This document shows positions 8,395 to 16,947 of a DNA stretch of 64,000 nt, in pieces; position 1 is the stretch's first letter, and every line of letters begins with the position of its first letter. The translations under genes were made by a program, and so were the position numbers. The stretch is from assembly GCA_963695705.1 (NCBI GenBank), contig CAVOHB010000006.1, positions 671,788-735,787 of the forward strand, given 5' to 3'. The stretch is from JBKPNJ01 sp963695705. Lineage in GTDB: Bacteria > Actinomycetota > Actinomycetes > Propionibacteriales > Nocardioidaceae. The notes below the pieces were generated by a model. The model saw nothing but the letters and a program-made list of their open reading frames with translations, was not told the DNA's origin and searched no databases.

Positions 8395-9317
8395 TCGAGG
8401 GCCTCACCGCCCTGCGTCGTGAAACGGTCGCGTACGCGTACGCGCTGGGCTGGGCCGCCACCAAGAGAGTGCCGGAGCCGGTGGCCAGAGCCACGTTCGA
8501 CCAGCTCGCAGCGCAGATCTGGCGGCGTCACGGCAACGGCGTACGCCAGCTGGCCGCCAACCTCGCCCGGGCCGCACCCGATGCCGGCGCGAGCGAACTC
8601 GACGAGCTGACACGGCAGGCCGTGCGTTCCTACCTCCGCTACTGGCTGGAGACCTTCCGGCTGCCGGTCTGGTCCCACGTCGAGGTCGTCGGTCGGGTGC
8701 GCACGATCAACGAGACTCTTCTCAGGGATGCGTACGCCGGTGGCGGCGCGCTCGTCGCACTGCCGCACATGGCCAACTGGGACCACGCCGGAGCCTGGGC
8801 GTGCCTGACCGGTATGCCCGTGACGACAGTGGCCGAGCACCTGGAGCCGGAGCGGCTGTTCCGGCAGTTCGTCGGCTACCGGGAGAGTCTGGGGATGGAG
8901 GTCCTCGCGCTCTCCGCCGGTCAGGACGCCTTCAAGACGTTGATCTCCCGGCTGCGGACAGGTCACCTCGTGTGCCTCGTGGCCGACCGCGACCTGTCGG
9001 CGACGGGTCTGCCGGTGGAGCTGCTCGGGCACCAGGCCAGGCTCCCGGCCGGACCGGCGGCTCTGAGCCGGATGACCGGAGCGGCTCTGATCCCCGCCAC
9101 GTTGTCCTACGACGGGCCTCATCTGGTGATCCGCTTACACCAGCGGATAGAGCACCAGCCGGGGCCCGCCGGTGTGCTCGCGATGACGCAGGGCCTCGCC
9201 GACGCGTTCAGCGCGGGGATCCGACAGCACCCCAGCGACTGGCACATGATGCAGCGGGTCTTCGTCTCCGACCTCGACGGCGGGCCGTTGCCCGCCACGA
9301 GGGGCGGCCCCGCATGA
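8391..9317 (+). CDS. patA: Phosphatidylinositol mannoside acyltransferase
   Basis: A 308-residue LpxL/HtrB-like acyltransferase that transfers a fatty acyl chain to the mannose of PIM at the inner face of the membrane. The catalytic HMANWD (H-x4-D) is near residue 127. DRDLSATGLPVELLG and LPAGPAALSRMTGAALIP are the other conserved blocks. The ATG at 8391 overlaps the pgsA stop; the frame is open further upstream but only inside pgsA. It sits between pgsA and pimA, as in Mycobacterium and other PIM producers. Substrate assignment rests on this context. Confidence 0.92.
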   Translation: MIEGLTALRRETVAYAYALGWAATKRVPEPVARATFDQLAAQIWRRHGNGVRQLAANLARAAPDAGASELDELTRQAVRSYLRYWLETFRLPVWSHVEVVGRVRTINETLLRDAYAGGGALVALPHMANWDHAGAWACLTGMPVTTVAEHLEPERLFRQFVGYRESLGMEVLALSAGQDAFKTLISRLRTGHLVCLVADRDLSATGLPVELLGHQARLPAGPAALSRMTGAALIPATLSYDGPHLVIRLHQRIEHQPGPAGVLAMTQGLADAFSAGIRQHPSDWHMMQRVFVSDLDGGPLPATRGGPA

Positions 9318-9342
9318 GGGTCGGGCCCGCATGAGGGTGGGG
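9309..9342 (+). repeat. 17-bp tandem duplication over the pimA start
   Basis: Units 9309-9325 and 9326-9342 are identical but for one base. Each holds an ATGAGGG start. The first ATG (9314) overlaps the patA stop and opens a six-codon frame ending at TGA; the second (9331) starts pimA. Confidence 0.7.
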
Positions 9343-10458
9343 CTGGTCTGCCCGTACTCACTCGACGTGCCGGGGGGAGTGCAGAACCACGTCCGCGATC
9401 TGGCGGAGACCCTCACCGGTTGGGGACACCTGGCGTCGGTGCTGGCGCCCGGGGACGACGACGACTCGCTGCCGGCATACGTGGTCCCGGCCGGTCGGGC
9501 GGTCCCGGTGCGCTACAACGGCTCGGTGGCCCGGCTCGCGTTCGGGCCGCTGTCGGCGGCACGGACCCGGCGCTGGATCCGGGAGGGCGGGTTTGACGTG
9601 CTGCACATCCACGAGCCGATGACCCCCAGCGTCTCTGTGCTCGCCCTCTGGGCCGCCAGCGGCCCGATCGTGGCGACCTTTCACACCGCAACCGCCCGGT
9701 CGCGGGCGATGAGCGCCGCCTCGGGGCTGCTCCGCCCGTCGATGGAGAAGATCAGCGCCCGCATCGCGGTCTCGGAGCTGGCGCGCGAGACTCTGGTCCA
9801 GCACGTCGGCGGCGAGCCGATGGTCGTGCCGAACGGGCTGTTCGTCGACCGCTTCGCGTTGGCGCCGCCGCGACCGGAGTGGCTCAGCGACACCGGCACG
9901 ATCGTCTTCCTCGGCCGCCTCGACGAGCCACGAAAGGGCTTGCACGTGCTGCTCGCCGCGTTTCCCGAGATCCTCCGACGGCGGCCCGGGACCAGGCTGC
10001 TGGTGGTGGGTCGGGGTGATGCCGAGGAGGGGCGTGCCATGTTGCCCGCCGACGTGCGCGACGCGGTGTCGTTCCTCGGCATGGTCGACGACCCGACGCG
10101 GGCACAGGCGCTGGCGTCCGCCGACCTGTATGTCGCCCCCCACACCGGCGGCGAGAGCTTCGGCATCACCCTCGTCGAAGCGATGGCCGCGGGTGCCCCA
10201 GTCCTCGCCAGTGATCTGCGGGCGTTCGCACTGGTGCTCCAGCAGGGTCGGCTGGGCACCCTGTTCCCGGTCAACGACCATGCCGCGCTCGTGGATCAGG
10301 CGGTGGCGCTGCTGGAGGACGATGCCCGCCGGCTGCGCATCCGTCACGCGGCGAGCCAGGACGTGCGCCGGTACGACTGGCGGACTGTCGCCCGCCAGAT
10401 ACTCGACGTCTACGAGATGGTCACGGCCGACGCGGCAACGGTGCGGGAGGACTCCTAG
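9331..10458 (+). CDS. pimA: Phosphatidylinositol alpha-mannosyltransferase
   Basis: A GT4 glycosyltransferase of 375 residues that moves mannose from GDP-mannose to phosphatidylinositol on the cytoplasmic face of the membrane, starting PIM synthesis. The N-terminal Rossmann half begins MRVGLVCPYSLDVPGGVQNH, with the Gly-Gly acceptor loop; the C-terminal half has FLGRLDEPRKGL and the nucleotide-sugar EX7E motif in ESFGITLVEAMAAG. It follows patA by 13 bases, where a 17-base duplication has displaced the start codon from the usual overlap. The membrane protein gene at 10461 follows by 2 bases. Confidence 0.94.
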   Translation: MRVGLVCPYSLDVPGGVQNHVRDLAETLTGWGHLASVLAPGDDDDSLPAYVVPAGRAVPVRYNGSVARLAFGPLSAARTRRWIREGGFDVLHIHEPMTPSVSVLALWAASGPIVATFHTATARSRAMSAASGLLRPSMEKISARIAVSELARETLVQHVGGEPMVVPNGLFVDRFALAPPRPEWLSDTGTIVFLGRLDEPRKGLHVLLAAFPEILRRRPGTRLLVVGRGDAEEGRAMLPADVRDAVSFLGMVDDPTRAQALASADLYVAPHTGGESFGITLVEAMAAGAPVLASDLRAFALVLQQGRLGTLFPVNDHAALVDQAVALLEDDARRLRIRHAASQDVRRYDWRTVARQILDVYEMVTADAATVREDS

Positions 10459-10460
10459 AC

Positions 10461-11123
10461 ATGGGTGTGCTCGGTGAGGCCGCGGCGGCCTGGATCCTGC
10501 TCGGTGTGGTGCTGCTCGGGCTGGCCACGATGCTGCTGTCGTGGACAGCGGGGCGGCTGGACCGGTTGCACACCCGGATCGAGAGCGCGCGGGCGGTGCT
10601 GGACGTCCAGCTGCTGCATCGTTCGGGCGCGACGCAGGAGCTGGCCACTCTCGGCGTACTGGATCCGGCCACTTCGCTGGTGCTCCTCGACGCCGCGCAC
10701 ACCGCCAGGGTTGCCACCGATGCCGACAAGGAGTCTGCGGAGTCCGACCTGACACGGGCGCTCGCGACCGCCTTCGCCGACCTCGAGGCGGTTGATGAGC
10801 TGCGGACGAACGAGGACGTCACCGACCTCGTCGACGAGCTCGCAGTCGCCTGCCGCAAGGTCGAGATGGCCCGCCGGATGCTCAACGACACCGTCGCGAC
10901 GACGACATCGCTGCGCGGCAGGAGCCTGGTCCGGTGGGCTCGCCTGGCGGGAAATGCCCCGCCGCCACAGACGGTGGAGATGGTCGACCAGCCTCCGGTC
11001 GGCTTCCAGCAGGTGTCATCGTGGACGTACCATGGCAGTGCAGCGTCCGATGTGCGGACTGCCGACCATCGAACAGACGGTCGAACAGACGACGGCGCGG
11101 ATCAGCCCGCGCAACCAACTTGA
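10461..11123 (+). CDS. LemA-like membrane-anchored protein, hypothetical
   Basis: A 220-residue protein with one N-terminal membrane helix (AAAAWILLGVVLLGLATMLLSW) and then a long, Ala- and Arg-rich helical region (RLDRLHTRIESARAVLDVQLLHR) that recalls LemA-type four-helix proteins. The C-terminal 40 residues are polar and Asp/Thr-rich. A gene of this kind follows pimA in many actinomycetes, in some fused to a Nudix domain; no Nudix box is present here. Function unknown; the neighbourhood suggests a role at the cell envelope. Its stop codon region provides the ribosome binding site (TGAGG) of pdxS. Confidence 0.75.
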   Translation: MGVLGEAAAAWILLGVVLLGLATMLLSWTAGRLDRLHTRIESARAVLDVQLLHRSGATQELATLGVLDPATSLVLLDAAHTARVATDADKESAESDLTRALATAFADLEAVDELRTNEDVTDLVDELAVACRKVEMARRMLNDTVATTTSLRGRSLVRWARLAGNAPPPQTVEMVDQPPVGFQQVSSWTYHGSAASDVRTADHRTDGRTDDGADQPAQPT

Positions 11124-11133
11124 GGCCTTGATC

Positions 11134-12062
<929 letters not shown>

Positions 12063-12066
<4 letters not shown>

Positions 12067-12644
12067 ATGTGGCTGACAAGCTCTCGCCACTCGAACAGCT
12101 GCGCGACTTCACCCGGCTCCAGGTGCGGGCCGGTCTGCTCGACGATGCGGCGATCCACACGGAGATCTCCGAAGCGATCCGCGCAGAGCTGCCGCGGGAG
12201 AGTGATCCTGACTCCCTCGCCCGGCGGTGGATCGACGACAGTCGCGTCGAGCTGGCCAGCGAACAACAGGCCTGGCTGACGCCCACCGACCACGACCGGC
12301 TGCTGGCCTGCTTCGTGCACCTGCAAGGCATCGGAGTCATCGTGCTCCAGGCCGTCGACGACCACTGGTCGGCTACGGCGGAGCTTCGCCGCCGCGACCA
12401 GGAGGGTGGCCGGGCCCGCGGCATCGTCTGGTTCACCCAGCCGGACGTGTGGCACGCCATCGACCACGGCATGCTCGAGCTCAACGTCTGGCACGGCGAC
12501 ACGGCGAATGTGGCTCCCGGTGACCCGCTTCTCGACATCGTGATCGACAGCCTGCGCGCACAGGGACTGGCGGCTCATTTCGACGAGGGCCGCGTCGAGG
12601 TGGCAGCGTTCTGGCATCGCCGCCTGACCGCGGATGTCCCGTGA
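12063..12644 (+). CDS. Conserved hypothetical protein between pdxS and pdxT
   Basis: A 193-residue soluble protein starting at the GTG overlapping the pdxS stop (an alternative GTG is at 12069) and ending in a GTGA overlap with pdxT. It is rich in acidic residues and tryptophan; GIVWFTQPDVWHAIDHGMLELNVWHGDTAN is the most structured segment. It resembles an uncharacterised actinomycete family (DUF6891-like; family assignment is from memory and uncertain). The tight coupling on both sides suggests co-expression with the PLP synthase, but no catalytic motif shows a role. Confidence 0.8.
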
Positions 12645-13267
12645 CGGCCCAGGCGGACGGCCCCCGGATCGGTGTGCTGGCCTTCCAGGGCGACGTGCGC
12701 GAGCACCTGCGGATGCTGGAGCGCGCGGGAGCGGATGGCGTGCCGGTACGCCGGGCCGGCGAGCTCGACGCCCTCGACGGCATGGTCATACCGGGCGGCG
12801 AGTCGACCACGATGCACAAGCTGGCGGTGATCTTCGACGTCTTCGAACCCCTGCGCGAGCGGATCCGCGCCGGTCTGCCCGCGCTCGGCACGTGCGCGGG
12901 AATGATCATGCTCGCCGACCGGATCGAAGGGGGCGTTGTCGGGCAGGAGACCATCGGCGGGCTCGACGTCACGGTGCGGCGCAACGCCTTCGGCCGGCAG
13001 GTCGACTCGTTCGAAGCGGACCTCGACATCTCCGGCATCGACTCCGGGCACCCGCGCTTCCATGCGGTGTTCATCCGGGCGCCCTGGGTCGAGAAGCTCG
13101 GAGCGGACGTCCTGACGCTCGCCCGGGTCGCGACCGGACCGTCCGCCGATAGGATCGTCGCGGTCCGCCAGGGCAGCCTGGTCGCCACGTCGTTCCATCC
13201 GGAGATCACCGGAGACGACCGGATCCACCGACACTTCGTGGAGATCGTGCGTGCCGCCGCACGCTGA
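12641..13267 (+). CDS. pdxT: Pyridoxal 5'-phosphate synthase, glutaminase subunit PdxT
   Basis: Class I-type glutamine amidotransferase that supplies ammonia to PdxS. The 208-residue protein has IGVLAFQGDVREHLRML at the N-terminus, the substrate-binding IPGGESTTMHKL, the nucleophile in GTCAGMIML (Cys about residue 86) and the His-x-Glu pair in TSFHPEIT. The GTG start overlaps the upstream stop. The set pdxS, small gene, pdxT, yebC is a common actinomycete order. Confidence 0.96.
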   Translation: MTAQADGPRIGVLAFQGDVREHLRMLERAGADGVPVRRAGELDALDGMVIPGGESTTMHKLAVIFDVFEPLRERIRAGLPALGTCAGMIMLADRIEGGVVGQETIGGLDVTVRRNAFGRQVDSFEADLDISGIDSGHPRFHAVFIRAPWVEKLGADVLTLARVATGPSADRIVAVRQGSLVATSFHPEITGDDRIHRHFVEIVRAAAR

Positions 13268-13305
13268 CCCCGCCGACGCCGTACCCGCACAGGAGGATGC
13301 CCACC

Positions 13306-14076
13306 ATGTCCGGCCACTCCAAGTGGGCGACCACCAAGCACAAGAAGGCGGTCGTCGACGCCCGTCGCGGCAAGCTCTTCGCCAAGCTGATCAAGAACAT
13401 CGAGGTCGCTGCGCGCACCGGGGGCGGCGACCCCGTCGGCAACCCCACGCTGTACGACGCGATCGTCAAGGCGAAGAAGTCCTCGGTGCCGAACGACAAC
13501 ATCGACCGGGCGGTCAAGCGTGGGGCGGGGCTGGAGGCCGGCGGCGCCGACTACCAAACGGTCATGTACGAGGGCTACGCGCCTGGCGGCGTGGCGCTGC
13601 TCGTCGAGTGTCTGACGGACAATCGCAACCGGGCAGCCGGTGAGGTTCGCACCGCGATGAGCCGCAATGGTGGCTCGATGGCGGACGCGGGCTCGGTGTC
13701 GTACATGTTCGCGCGCAAGGGTGTGGTGATCGTGCCCAAGACGCAGGGCAGCCGCGAGATCGGCGAGGACGACGTGCTCGAGGTCGTTCTGGAACCCGGA
13801 GCCGAGGAGGTCAACGACCTCGGCGAGAGCCTGGAGGTCATCTCCGAGCCGACGGATCTGGTTGCCGTACGGACCAGCCTGCAGGGCGCCGGCCTGGACT
13901 ATGAGTCGGCCGAGTCCTCCTTCATCCCCTCGGTGACGGTCGAGGTCGACAAGGGCGGCGCGCAGCGGGTCTTCCGGCTGATCGACGCGCTCGAGGACTC
14001 CGACGACGTGCAGAACGTGTTCGGCAACTACGACGTCCCGGACGAGGTGCTCGAGGAGCTCGAGGGGCTGGAATGA
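13306..14076 (+). CDS. YebC/PmpR-family protein
   Basis: A 256-residue protein with the family N-terminus MSGHSKWATTKHKKAVVDARR and the block GYAPGGVALLVECLTDNRNRAAGEVR. Members are described as DNA-binding regulators (PmpR) and, for some, as ribosome-associated factors that help at proline stretches; which applies here is unknown. Start: ATG at 13306, 9 bases after AGGAGG (13291-13296). The ATG at 13297 directly abuts that site and would be too close. It precedes ruvCAB, a frequent pairing in actinomycetes, with 141 bases between. Confidence 0.94.
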   Translation: MSGHSKWATTKHKKAVVDARRGKLFAKLIKNIEVAARTGGGDPVGNPTLYDAIVKAKKSSVPNDNIDRAVKRGAGLEAGGADYQTVMYEGYAPGGVALLVECLTDNRNRAAGEVRTAMSRNGGSMADAGSVSYMFARKGVVIVPKTQGSREIGEDDVLEVVLEPGAEEVNDLGESLEVISEPTDLVAVRTSLQGAGLDYESAESSFIPSVTVEVDKGGAQRVFRLIDALEDSDDVQNVFGNYDVPDEVLEELEGLE

Positions 14077-14173
14077 CCGTGCGCCCGCCGGAGGGCAGGC
14101 AGGATGCGCCCTGGGCCCAGCCGTGGCCGTCGGCGCGTCGTGATCCGCTTGGTCCCGCCAGCCGCTAGCGTCA

Positions 14174-14191
14174 TCCGAACAGGTGTTCGGA
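14174..14191. promoter_or_regulatory. SOS box (LexA-binding site) upstream of ruvC
   Basis: TCCGAACAGGTGTTCGGA is a perfect 7+4+7 palindrome and fits the Gram-positive SOS consensus GAAC-N4-GTTC. It lies 27 bases before the ruvC start. LexA repression of ruvCAB is known in other actinomycetes; binding here is inferred. Confidence 0.85.
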
Positions 14192-14217
14192 GGTCGGGCG
14201 ACCGGAAGGCGGGCCGC

Positions 14218-14742
14218 GTGCGGGTTCTCGGCGTAGACCCAGGCTTGACCAGGTGCGGCCTGGGTGTGGTCGAGGGCGCGCCGGGGCGGGCCCTGTCGCT
14301 CATTGACGTCGACGTGGTGCGTACCGCCGCAGACATCCCGGTGGCGCTGCGCCTGTGCCGCATCCAGGCCGAGCTCGAGCACTGGCTCGACGTGCACGGC
14401 CCACAGGCGGTGGCGGTCGAGCGGGTCTTCGCCCAGCACAACGTGACGACCGTGATGGGGACGGCTCAGGTGAGCGGGCTGGCCCTGGTCGCGGCCGCAC
14501 GGCGGGGGATACCCGTCGCCCTGCACACACCCAGCGAGGTGAAGGCGGCTGTCACCGGAAGCGGCCGGGCCGGCAAGGACCAGGTCACCGCGATGGTGAC
14601 CCGGCTGCTCAATCTGTCCGCAAGGCCGGCGCCGGCCGACGCCGCCGATGCGCTCGCGCTGGCGATCTGCCATCTGTGGCGCGGTCCGGCGAACGCCCGG
14701 CTCGATGCCGCCGTGGCGGCGGCCGCTCGGCAGCGCCGATGA
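14218..14742 (+). CDS. ruvC: Holliday junction resolvase RuvC
   Basis: Endonuclease that cuts Holliday junctions symmetrically during recombination repair. The 174-residue protein begins MRVLGVDPGLTRCGLGVVE, with the first catalytic Asp; the second acidic residue is in VAVERVFAQHN, and the final Asp pair in PADAADALALAICHLW. The GTG at 14218 has GGAAGG 8 bases upstream and gives the family N-terminus. The stop overlaps the ruvA start (ATGA). A perfect LexA box lies just upstream, so DNA damage is expected to induce ruvCAB. Confidence 0.97.
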   Translation: MRVLGVDPGLTRCGLGVVEGAPGRALSLIDVDVVRTAADIPVALRLCRIQAELEHWLDVHGPQAVAVERVFAQHNVTTVMGTAQVSGLALVAAARRGIPVALHTPSEVKAAVTGSGRAGKDQVTAMVTRLLNLSARPAPADAADALALAICHLWRGPANARLDAAVAAAARQRR

Positions 14743-15347
14743 TCGCCTCCGTACGCGGCAGCGTCGCCGCCGTCAACCTCGACTCGGCCGTGATCGAGGT
14801 CGGGGGTGTCGGCCTCCACATACAGTGCGCGCCGGCAACGCTGGCCGCACTGCACGTCGGCGAGGCGGCGCGACTGGCCACCTCGCTGGTCGTACGAGAA
14901 GACTCGCTCACGCTCTTCGGCTTCGCCAGCGACGACGAGCGGGAGGTGTTCCAGGTCCTGCTCACGGCGTCCGGTGTCGGACCCAAGATCGCGCTGGCGA
15001 TGCTGGCGGTGCACTCACCCGACAGCGTGCGCCGGGCCATCTGCGGTGAGAACCTCGTCGCGCTGACCAGCGTGCCGGGGATCGGGCGCAAAGGAGCCCA
15101 GCGGATCGTGCTGGAGCTCAAGGACCGGATCGGCCCGCCGGTTGGCGACGGGGCCGGATCCGCCACCGCTGGCACTGCCGCCGACCCGGTCGGCTGGCGG
15201 GACCAGGTGCTCTCCGCGTTGGTCGGCCTCGGCTGGTCCGCGCGGGAGGCCGACGGCGCCGTCGATGCCGTGGCCGTCGAGGCGGGTGAGCAGCCGGACG
15301 TTCCGACCCTGTTGCGCGCGGCCCTGCGTACCCTGTCGAAAGCATGA
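14739..15347 (+). CDS. ruvA: Holliday junction DNA helicase RuvA
   Basis: Tetrameric protein that binds the four-way junction and loads the RuvB motor. The 202-residue chain shows the OB-fold N-terminus (MIASVRGSVAAVNLDSAVIE), the double helix-hairpin-helix region (LLTASGVGPKIALAML and LTSVPGIGRKGAQRI) and the flexible linker before the RuvB-binding domain III (VLSALVGLGWSAREAD). The start overlaps the ruvC stop; ruvB follows after 10 bases. Confidence 0.97.
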   Translation: MIASVRGSVAAVNLDSAVIEVGGVGLHIQCAPATLAALHVGEAARLATSLVVREDSLTLFGFASDDEREVFQVLLTASGVGPKIALAMLAVHSPDSVRRAICGENLVALTSVPGIGRKGAQRIVLELKDRIGPPVGDGAGSATAGTAADPVGWRDQVLSALVGLGWSAREADGAVDAVAVEAGEQPDVPTLLRAALRTLSKA

Positions 15348-15357
15348 GGGGGAGTCG

Positions 15358-16470
15358 ATGACCGGACCGGACGAGCGGGTGTCCGAGATGACGGAGAGCT
15401 CCGATCTCGGGCGGGCGCTGGTGGCTGCGGCCGTCGGGGACGACGAGCGGGCAGTTGACGCGGCGCTCCGGCCCAGGTCCCTGGCGGATGTCATCGGCCA
15501 GGACCGGGTGCGGGCGCAGCTGTCCCTGATGCTCGAGGCGGCCAAGGTGCGTGGACGCTGTCCGGATCACGTGTTGCTGTGCGGGCCCCCCGGGCTGGGG
15601 AAGACGACCCTGGCGATGATCATCGCCCACGAGATGAGTGCTCCGCTCAGGGTGACCAGCGGGCCGGCGATCCAGCACGCCGGTGACCTGGCGGCGATCC
15701 TGTCCGGGTTGACCGAGGGGGACGTGCTGTTCCTCGACGAGATCCACCGGATGAGCCGGCCCGCCGAGGAGATGCTCTACATGGCGATGGAGGACTACCG
15801 GGTCGACGTGGTCGTCGGCAAGGGCCCCGGGGCGACCGCGATCCCGCTGGAGATCCCCCCGTTCACGCTCGTCGGCGCGACCACCCGGGCGGGTCTGCTG
15901 CCCGGACCGTTGCGAGACCGGTTCGGGTTCACTGCTCAGCTGGAGTTCTACGAGCCGGGAGAGCTCGAACTGATCGTGAACCGCTCGGCAGGCCTGCTCG
16001 AGGTGGAGATCAGGCCTCCCGGGGCAGCCGAGATCGCGTCACGCTCCCGCGGCACGCCGCGCATCGCCAACAGGTTGCTGCGCCGAGTCCGTGACTACGC
16101 GCAGGTGCGCGCCGACGGCGTCGTCGACCGGCTGGTCGCACGGGCGGCGCTGGAGCTCTACGAGGTCGACGACTGCGGACTCGACCGGCTGGACCGGGGT
16201 GTGCTCGACGCGTTGTGCCGCCGTTTCGGCGGGGGACCGGTCGGCCTCTCGACCCTGGCGGTCGCCGTCGGTGAGGAACGCGAAACGGTCGAGGAGGTCG
16301 CCGAGCCGTTCCTGGTGCGCAACGGGTTCCTGGCGCGGACTCCACGCGGCCGGGTCGCGACTGCGGCGGCGTGGCGTCACCTCGGTCTGGTCGTCCCGAA
16401 GTCCGCCGCGTTCGGCGAGCAGAGCAGCCTGTTCGACGACGACGGCGAGGACGCGTCGGAGTCGCGCTGA
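15358..16470 (+). CDS. ruvB: Holliday junction DNA helicase RuvB
   Basis: AAA+ motor of branch migration. The 370-residue protein has Walker A GPPGLGKTT, Walker B LFLDEIHRM, sensor 1 GATTRAG and the arginine finger in LLPGPLRDRFG; the C-terminal winged helix follows (CRRFGGGPVGLSTLAVAVGE). The ATG at 15358 follows a GGGGGAG site. The N-terminus carries about 40 residues before ALRPRSLADVIGQD, longer than in E. coli but usual in actinomycetes. A 133-base gap separates it from yajC. Confidence 0.97.
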   Translation: MTGPDERVSEMTESSDLGRALVAAAVGDDERAVDAALRPRSLADVIGQDRVRAQLSLMLEAAKVRGRCPDHVLLCGPPGLGKTTLAMIIAHEMSAPLRVTSGPAIQHAGDLAAILSGLTEGDVLFLDEIHRMSRPAEEMLYMAMEDYRVDVVVGKGPGATAIPLEIPPFTLVGATTRAGLLPGPLRDRFGFTAQLEFYEPGELELIVNRSAGLLEVEIRPPGAAEIASRSRGTPRIANRLLRRVRDYAQVRADGVVDRLVARAALELYEVDDCGLDRLDRGVLDALCRRFGGGPVGLSTLAVAVGEERETVEEVAEPFLVRNGFLARTPRGRVATAAAWRHLGLVVPKSAAFGEQSSLFDDDGEDASESR

Positions 16471-16513
16471 CCGCGCGTGACGTGTCGCCCCGGGGTGCGC
16501 CAGGGCGCGCCGA

Positions 16514-16519
16514 TAGACT
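16514..16519 (+). promoter_or_regulatory. Candidate -10 box for yajC-secDF
   Basis: TAGACT lies 85 bases before the yajC start in the gap after ruvB. It matches the actinomycete TANNNT pattern; no clear -35 is visible. Confidence 0.35.
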
Positions 16520-16603
16520 CCTCCTTCGGCCCTCAATGTTTGCCGGGCCTCTCGAGCCGTGCCGGAAAATTCTGGCTTCATTGCCGCCAAGGAGCGCTTC
16601 GCG

Positions 16604-16945
16604 ATGGAATCGTGGGTGAATCTCGTCCCGCTTGTCTTGATCGTGATCGTTTTCTGGCTGTTCGTGATCCGACCGGCACGCAGGCGTCAGGTCGCGACCA
16701 GCGCGATGCAGGCCCGTCTCCAGGTCGGCGCGGAGGTGCTGCTGACCAGTGGCATCTTCGGGCGGATCGAGGAGATCGAGGGTGAGTCGATGCGGCTCGC
16801 CATCGCTCCGGGTGTGACCGTACGCATCCACCGCCAGGCCGTGATGAGCGTTGTGGAGAGCGACGGGCAAGGCAGTCTGGATGACGTGGAGGAACAGAAC
16901 CCGCACGGCCCTCACGATCCGCAGGGTCCGCAAGGAGACCGCTGA
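16604..16945 (+). CDS. yajC: Preprotein translocase subunit YajC
   Basis: Small auxiliary subunit of the Sec translocon that associates with SecDF. The 113-residue protein has one N-terminal membrane helix (VNLVPLVLIVIVFWLFVIRPARRR), followed by the conserved cytoplasmic domain (LQVGAEVLLTSGIFGRIEEIEG). The tail is rich in His, Pro and Gln. The ATG at 16604 has AAGGAG 9 bases upstream, which decides against the ATG at 16559. secD starts 2 bases after the stop. Confidence 0.95.
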   Translation: MESWVNLVPLVLIVIVFWLFVIRPARRRQVATSAMQARLQVGAEVLLTSGIFGRIEEIEGESMRLAIAPGVTVRIHRQAVMSVVESDGQGSLDDVEEQNPHGPHDPQGPQGDR

Positions 16946-16947
16946 CT

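Noticed and set aside
13297..13305. Earlier ATG for the YebC-family gene at 13297
   Set aside because: It abuts the AGGAGG site with no spacing; the ATG at 13306 has 9 bases and gives the family N-terminus MSGHSKW.
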